From Tranzscheliella williamsii (lineage: Eukaryota; Basidiomycota; Ustilaginomycetes; Ustilaginales; Ustilaginaceae), in NCBI GenBank assembly GCA_023212725.1, contig JALBYF010000103.1, positions 1 to 41,992 on the forward strand: a DNA stretch of 41,992 nt, given 5' to 3'. The translations under genes and the position numbers were made by a program. The notes beneath the pieces were generated by a model. That model had not been told where the DNA came from. It was given only the letters and a program-made list of their open reading frames with translations, and searched no databases. Shown one piece after another: positions 39,867 through 41,992 of this stretch (within the stretch, counting starts at the first letter, position 1; the number at the start of each line of letters is the position of its first letter).

Positions 39867-40322
39867 GTTACAAGTCTGGGCCTGAACTTTTTTCCTTGCG
39901 AAGATCAATCTTTCTTTGGCAATGTCAAATGCGGAAATGCCCATTGAACATTGCATTTTATGCTGAAAGATCACCGTTTTGAGGGGCCCGAAGTGGGGTT
40001 GTGGGGCAGTTTGATAACAAAGGCAAAAACTGCGTTTAACCCGAAGCAATTTTAAGTGGAGCCGAGGGGGGTCAAAATCAAATTCGCGCTCACCTATGTC
40101 TGCAGCTGGCGCAAAAGCGATGAACCGACTGCCTCTGGAATTGTGGACGCCTCTCAAATGCGTTGCGCAGTGGCTTGGATGGCAAGCTGTTATTGATCTC
40201 AGGTCGACCCGGACGGCTGACATTGAAACGGCTATAACAGCGATGCAGACGTACTGAGGCAAGCCACCGTTTGATCGCTCTTTCTCCAGGCAGAGATCGG
40301 CTCTTTTCCACTGCTCACCGCC
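39867..40322. promoter_or_regulatory. Divergent promoter of HDH-family and ALDH genes with paired GTGGGG
   Basis: A 456-bp gap with no gene. It carries CCCGAAGTGGGGTTGTGGGG, that is GTGGGG at 39993–39998 and 40001–40006. The sites are about 130 bp from the HDH-family start and ~320 bp from the ALDH start. Confidence 0.5.
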
Positions 40323-41849
40323 ATGCCTTCTGCCACTGACCGCGTCGATTTCATTTCGTCGACGCATCTGCCGTGCGTGATCGACAATGCGCCGTTCATG
40401 ACGCAGAAGACGTATCCAGTCTATCGAACAGACGTGCGCTCTTCGGAGCGAAAGGTGCTCCACGAGGTGCACTGCTGCTCGCCGGATGAGGCCAAACGCG
40501 CCGTAGACTCGGCCGCAGCCGCCTTCCCCTCGTGGAGGGCGACGCCAGCAGGCCAGCGGAGGGATATTGTGCTGAAGGCGCTATCTCTTCTCAAGGAACG
40601 CATCTCGGAGTACTGCCGACTCACTATGGAGGAAACGGTGCTTCCTCGGGGCATGGCCCGCTTCGAGCTCACCACCCTGGCCACCGCCCATCTGGCCGAG
40701 TGTGCGGCATCTATCGTCCATACGCTCAAGTCCGAGATGCTCCCCGCCTCGGGCGACGGAGCCACCAAGATCGTTCGGCGCGAGCCCTACGGCGTAGTCC
40801 TAGCCATCGCGCCATGGAACGCACCCTTTCTCCTGGGCCTCCGATCCGTCCTCTATCCGCTCGTCGCCGGCAACACCGCCGTTTTAAAGACGAGCGAGTT
40901 TGCGCCCCGCGTCCACCTCTGCGTGGCACAGCTCCTGATCGACGCTGGTCTCCCTAAGGGTGCCCTCAACGTTGTCCACGTCGACCCCTCTGACGCCCCG
41001 CAGGTTGTCGAAGCGCTCATCTCGCATCCCAGGGTGCGAAAGGTCAACTTCACCGGGTCCACCCGCGTTGGCCGCATCATTGCTTCCACCGCCGCCCAGC
41101 ATCTCAAGCCGGTCGTGCTCGAGCTTGGAGGCAAGGCACCCCTTCTTGTGCTACCAGACGCCGACCTGAAACTCGCCGCCAACGGAATTCTCTTTGGCGG
41201 CTACCTCAACTCGAACCAGATCTGCATGGCTGTCAACAACGTTGTTGTCCACAAGGATGTGGCGGGCCGACTGCAAGAGGCGGTCCGCCAGCAGTTCGAA
41301 GAGCACAAGCCTATCTTCACAGCCAAGCGCGAGCAAAACATGGAGGACCAGCACGGCCTGCGCAGCGTCATCACCGCCGCCTCGGGCGAGCGACTCAAGA
41401 TGCTCTACGACGACGCCGTGGAAAAAGGCGCCCAGGTGGTCGTCGGCGAGCCCGGCTTCGAAGAGGGCCTGGTGCAGCCCATCCTCCTCGGCGGCGTCCG
41501 CAAAGACATGAAAATCTACGCGGAAGAGACCTTCGGCCCGGTCCTTTCGCTCATCACCTTCTCCACCATTGCCGAAGCAGTCGAAATCGCTAACAGCTCC
41601 GACTACGGTCTCGCCGCATCGATCTTCACACGCGACCAGGCAGCCGGCCTCGCCCTCGCCGACCGCATCGATGCCGGCCAGGTGCATGTGAACGCGCAGC
41701 CCATCCACGACGACCCCGCCATGCCTCACGGCGGGTGGAAGAACTCGGGCTACGGCCGCTTTAACGGGCCTGACGGCATCCGTGAGTTCACCCAGACCAA
41801 GGGCATCACCGTCCAGGCCGGTCACCTCACTCCCTTCACATACCTCTAG
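40323..41849 (+). CDS. Aromatic-type aldehyde dehydrogenase (vanillin/salicylaldehyde dehydrogenase-like)
   Basis: An intron-free 508-codon frame with all ALDH hallmarks: oxyanion-hole Asn166 (APWNAPF), general-base Glu267 (LELGGKAPLLV), nucleophile Cys301 (SNQICMAVN) and the coenzyme segment EETFGPVLSL. The end, MPHGGWKNSGYGRFNGPDGI, is typical of the vanillin/salicylaldehyde-dehydrogenase branch. It oxidises an aldehyde to the carboxylic acid with NAD(P)+. There is no targeting signal, so it is probably cytosolic. Its codon use is more GC-rich in third positions than neighbours such as the SDR or the ALDH-like gene, suggesting high expression or different history. Position in the cluster suggests that it makes the aromatic acid used by the FAD hydroxylase. 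It is the last gene before the window edge; the cluster may continue to the right. Confidence 0.93.
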   Translation: MPSATDRVDFISSTHLPCVIDNAPFMTQKTYPVYRTDVRSSERKVLHEVHCCSPDEAKRAVDSAAAAFPSWRATPAGQRRDIVLKALSLLKERISEYCRLTMEETVLPRGMARFELTTLATAHLAECAASIVHTLKSEMLPASGDGATKIVRREPYGVVLAIAPWNAPFLLGLRSVLYPLVAGNTAVLKTSEFAPRVHLCVAQLLIDAGLPKGALNVVHVDPSDAPQVVEALISHPRVRKVNFTGSTRVGRIIASTAAQHLKPVVLELGGKAPLLVLPDADLKLAANGILFGGYLNSNQICMAVNNVVVHKDVAGRLQEAVRQQFEEHKPIFTAKREQNMEDQHGLRSVITAASGERLKMLYDDAVEKGAQVVVGEPGFEEGLVQPILLGGVRKDMKIYAEETFGPVLSLITFSTIAEAVEIANSSDYGLAASIFTRDQAAGLALADRIDAGQVHVNAQPIHDDPAMPHGGWKNSGYGRFNGPDGIREFTQTKGITVQAGHLTPFTYL

Positions 41850-41992
41850 TGTAGTGTCCATGTGTATCAATGTTAGTCGCAGTTAGGGTTCCAATTCTCC
41901 CGTCACCCCTGCATTGTTCGTATACCAGCCGACTGTCATTATGGGTCTGCTCAAAATACAACCTGGTGAGCGGCAGATACAAATTGACAGCG

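Noticed and set aside
39945..40472. N-terminal 202-residue extension of the HDH-family frame
   Set aside because: Basic, low-similarity sequence overlapping the promoter and the start of the ALDH gene. Family homology begins just after the ATG at 39866.

Overview
The window looks like nuclear DNA of a smut-type basidiomycete fungus (Ustilaginales / Moesziomyces–Pseudozyma–Ustilago relatives). The evidence is long uninterrupted reading frames mixed with genes cut by short (63–139 bp) GT–AG introns, a secreted lipase of the Candida antarctica lipase A family (typical of these fungi), fungal Zn2Cys6 regulators and no bacterial-style operons. The species assignment is inference. No rRNA, tRNA or CRISPR was seen.

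Left part (1–18.7 kb) is a mosaic of unrelated genes: a secreted CAL-A-type lipase (1247–2620, +); a dead FAD monooxygenase (about 3048–4160, −); a three-exon glycine-rich-domain (GRDP/DUF1399-like) protein with a Gly/Cys tail (4788–7721, −); a Zn2Cys6 transcription factor (8987–11425, +); a divergent pair made of an amino-acid/amine permease (11708–13189, −) and a copper amine oxidase (14377–16473, +), which together suggest uptake and oxidative deamination of an amine; and a decayed NRPS condensation-domain remnant (about 17003–18737, +).

Middle (18.9–19.9 kb) is a 965-bp non-coding element with CACTAGGGTT terminal inverted repeats, an apparent 3-bp AAT target duplication and arrays of short subterminal repeats. 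It looks like a non-autonomous CACTA-type transposon.

Right part (20.5–41.85 kb) is the most interesting: a compact metabolic gene cluster. It starts with a large hybrid regulator carrying two ADR1-like C2H2 fingers plus a Zn2Cys6 cluster. It continues with an MFS transporter, a salicylate-hydroxylase-like FAD monooxygenase, a LigB/DODA-type extradiol dioxygenase, an acetoacetate-decarboxylase-like enzyme, a small cupin, a small spliced gene of unknown function, an SDR, a CocE/NonD-type hydrolase, a membrane-tailed aldehyde-dehydrogenase-like protein without a catalytic Cys, a stand-alone histidinol-dehydrogenase-family enzyme and an aromatic-type aldehyde dehydrogenase. Nearly every promoter in this half contains a GTGGGG core, often extended to CCGAGTGGGGTAA-like forms. 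The finger residues of the cluster regulator are compatible with GNGGGG. The simplest reading is a co-regulated pathway that takes up an aromatic ester, amide or alcohol, oxidises its side chain to the acid, hydroxylates (perhaps decarboxylates) the ring, opens it by extradiol cleavage and processes the product. The substrate is not known. Exon boundaries below were worked out by hand from splice sites, reading phase and family motifs.
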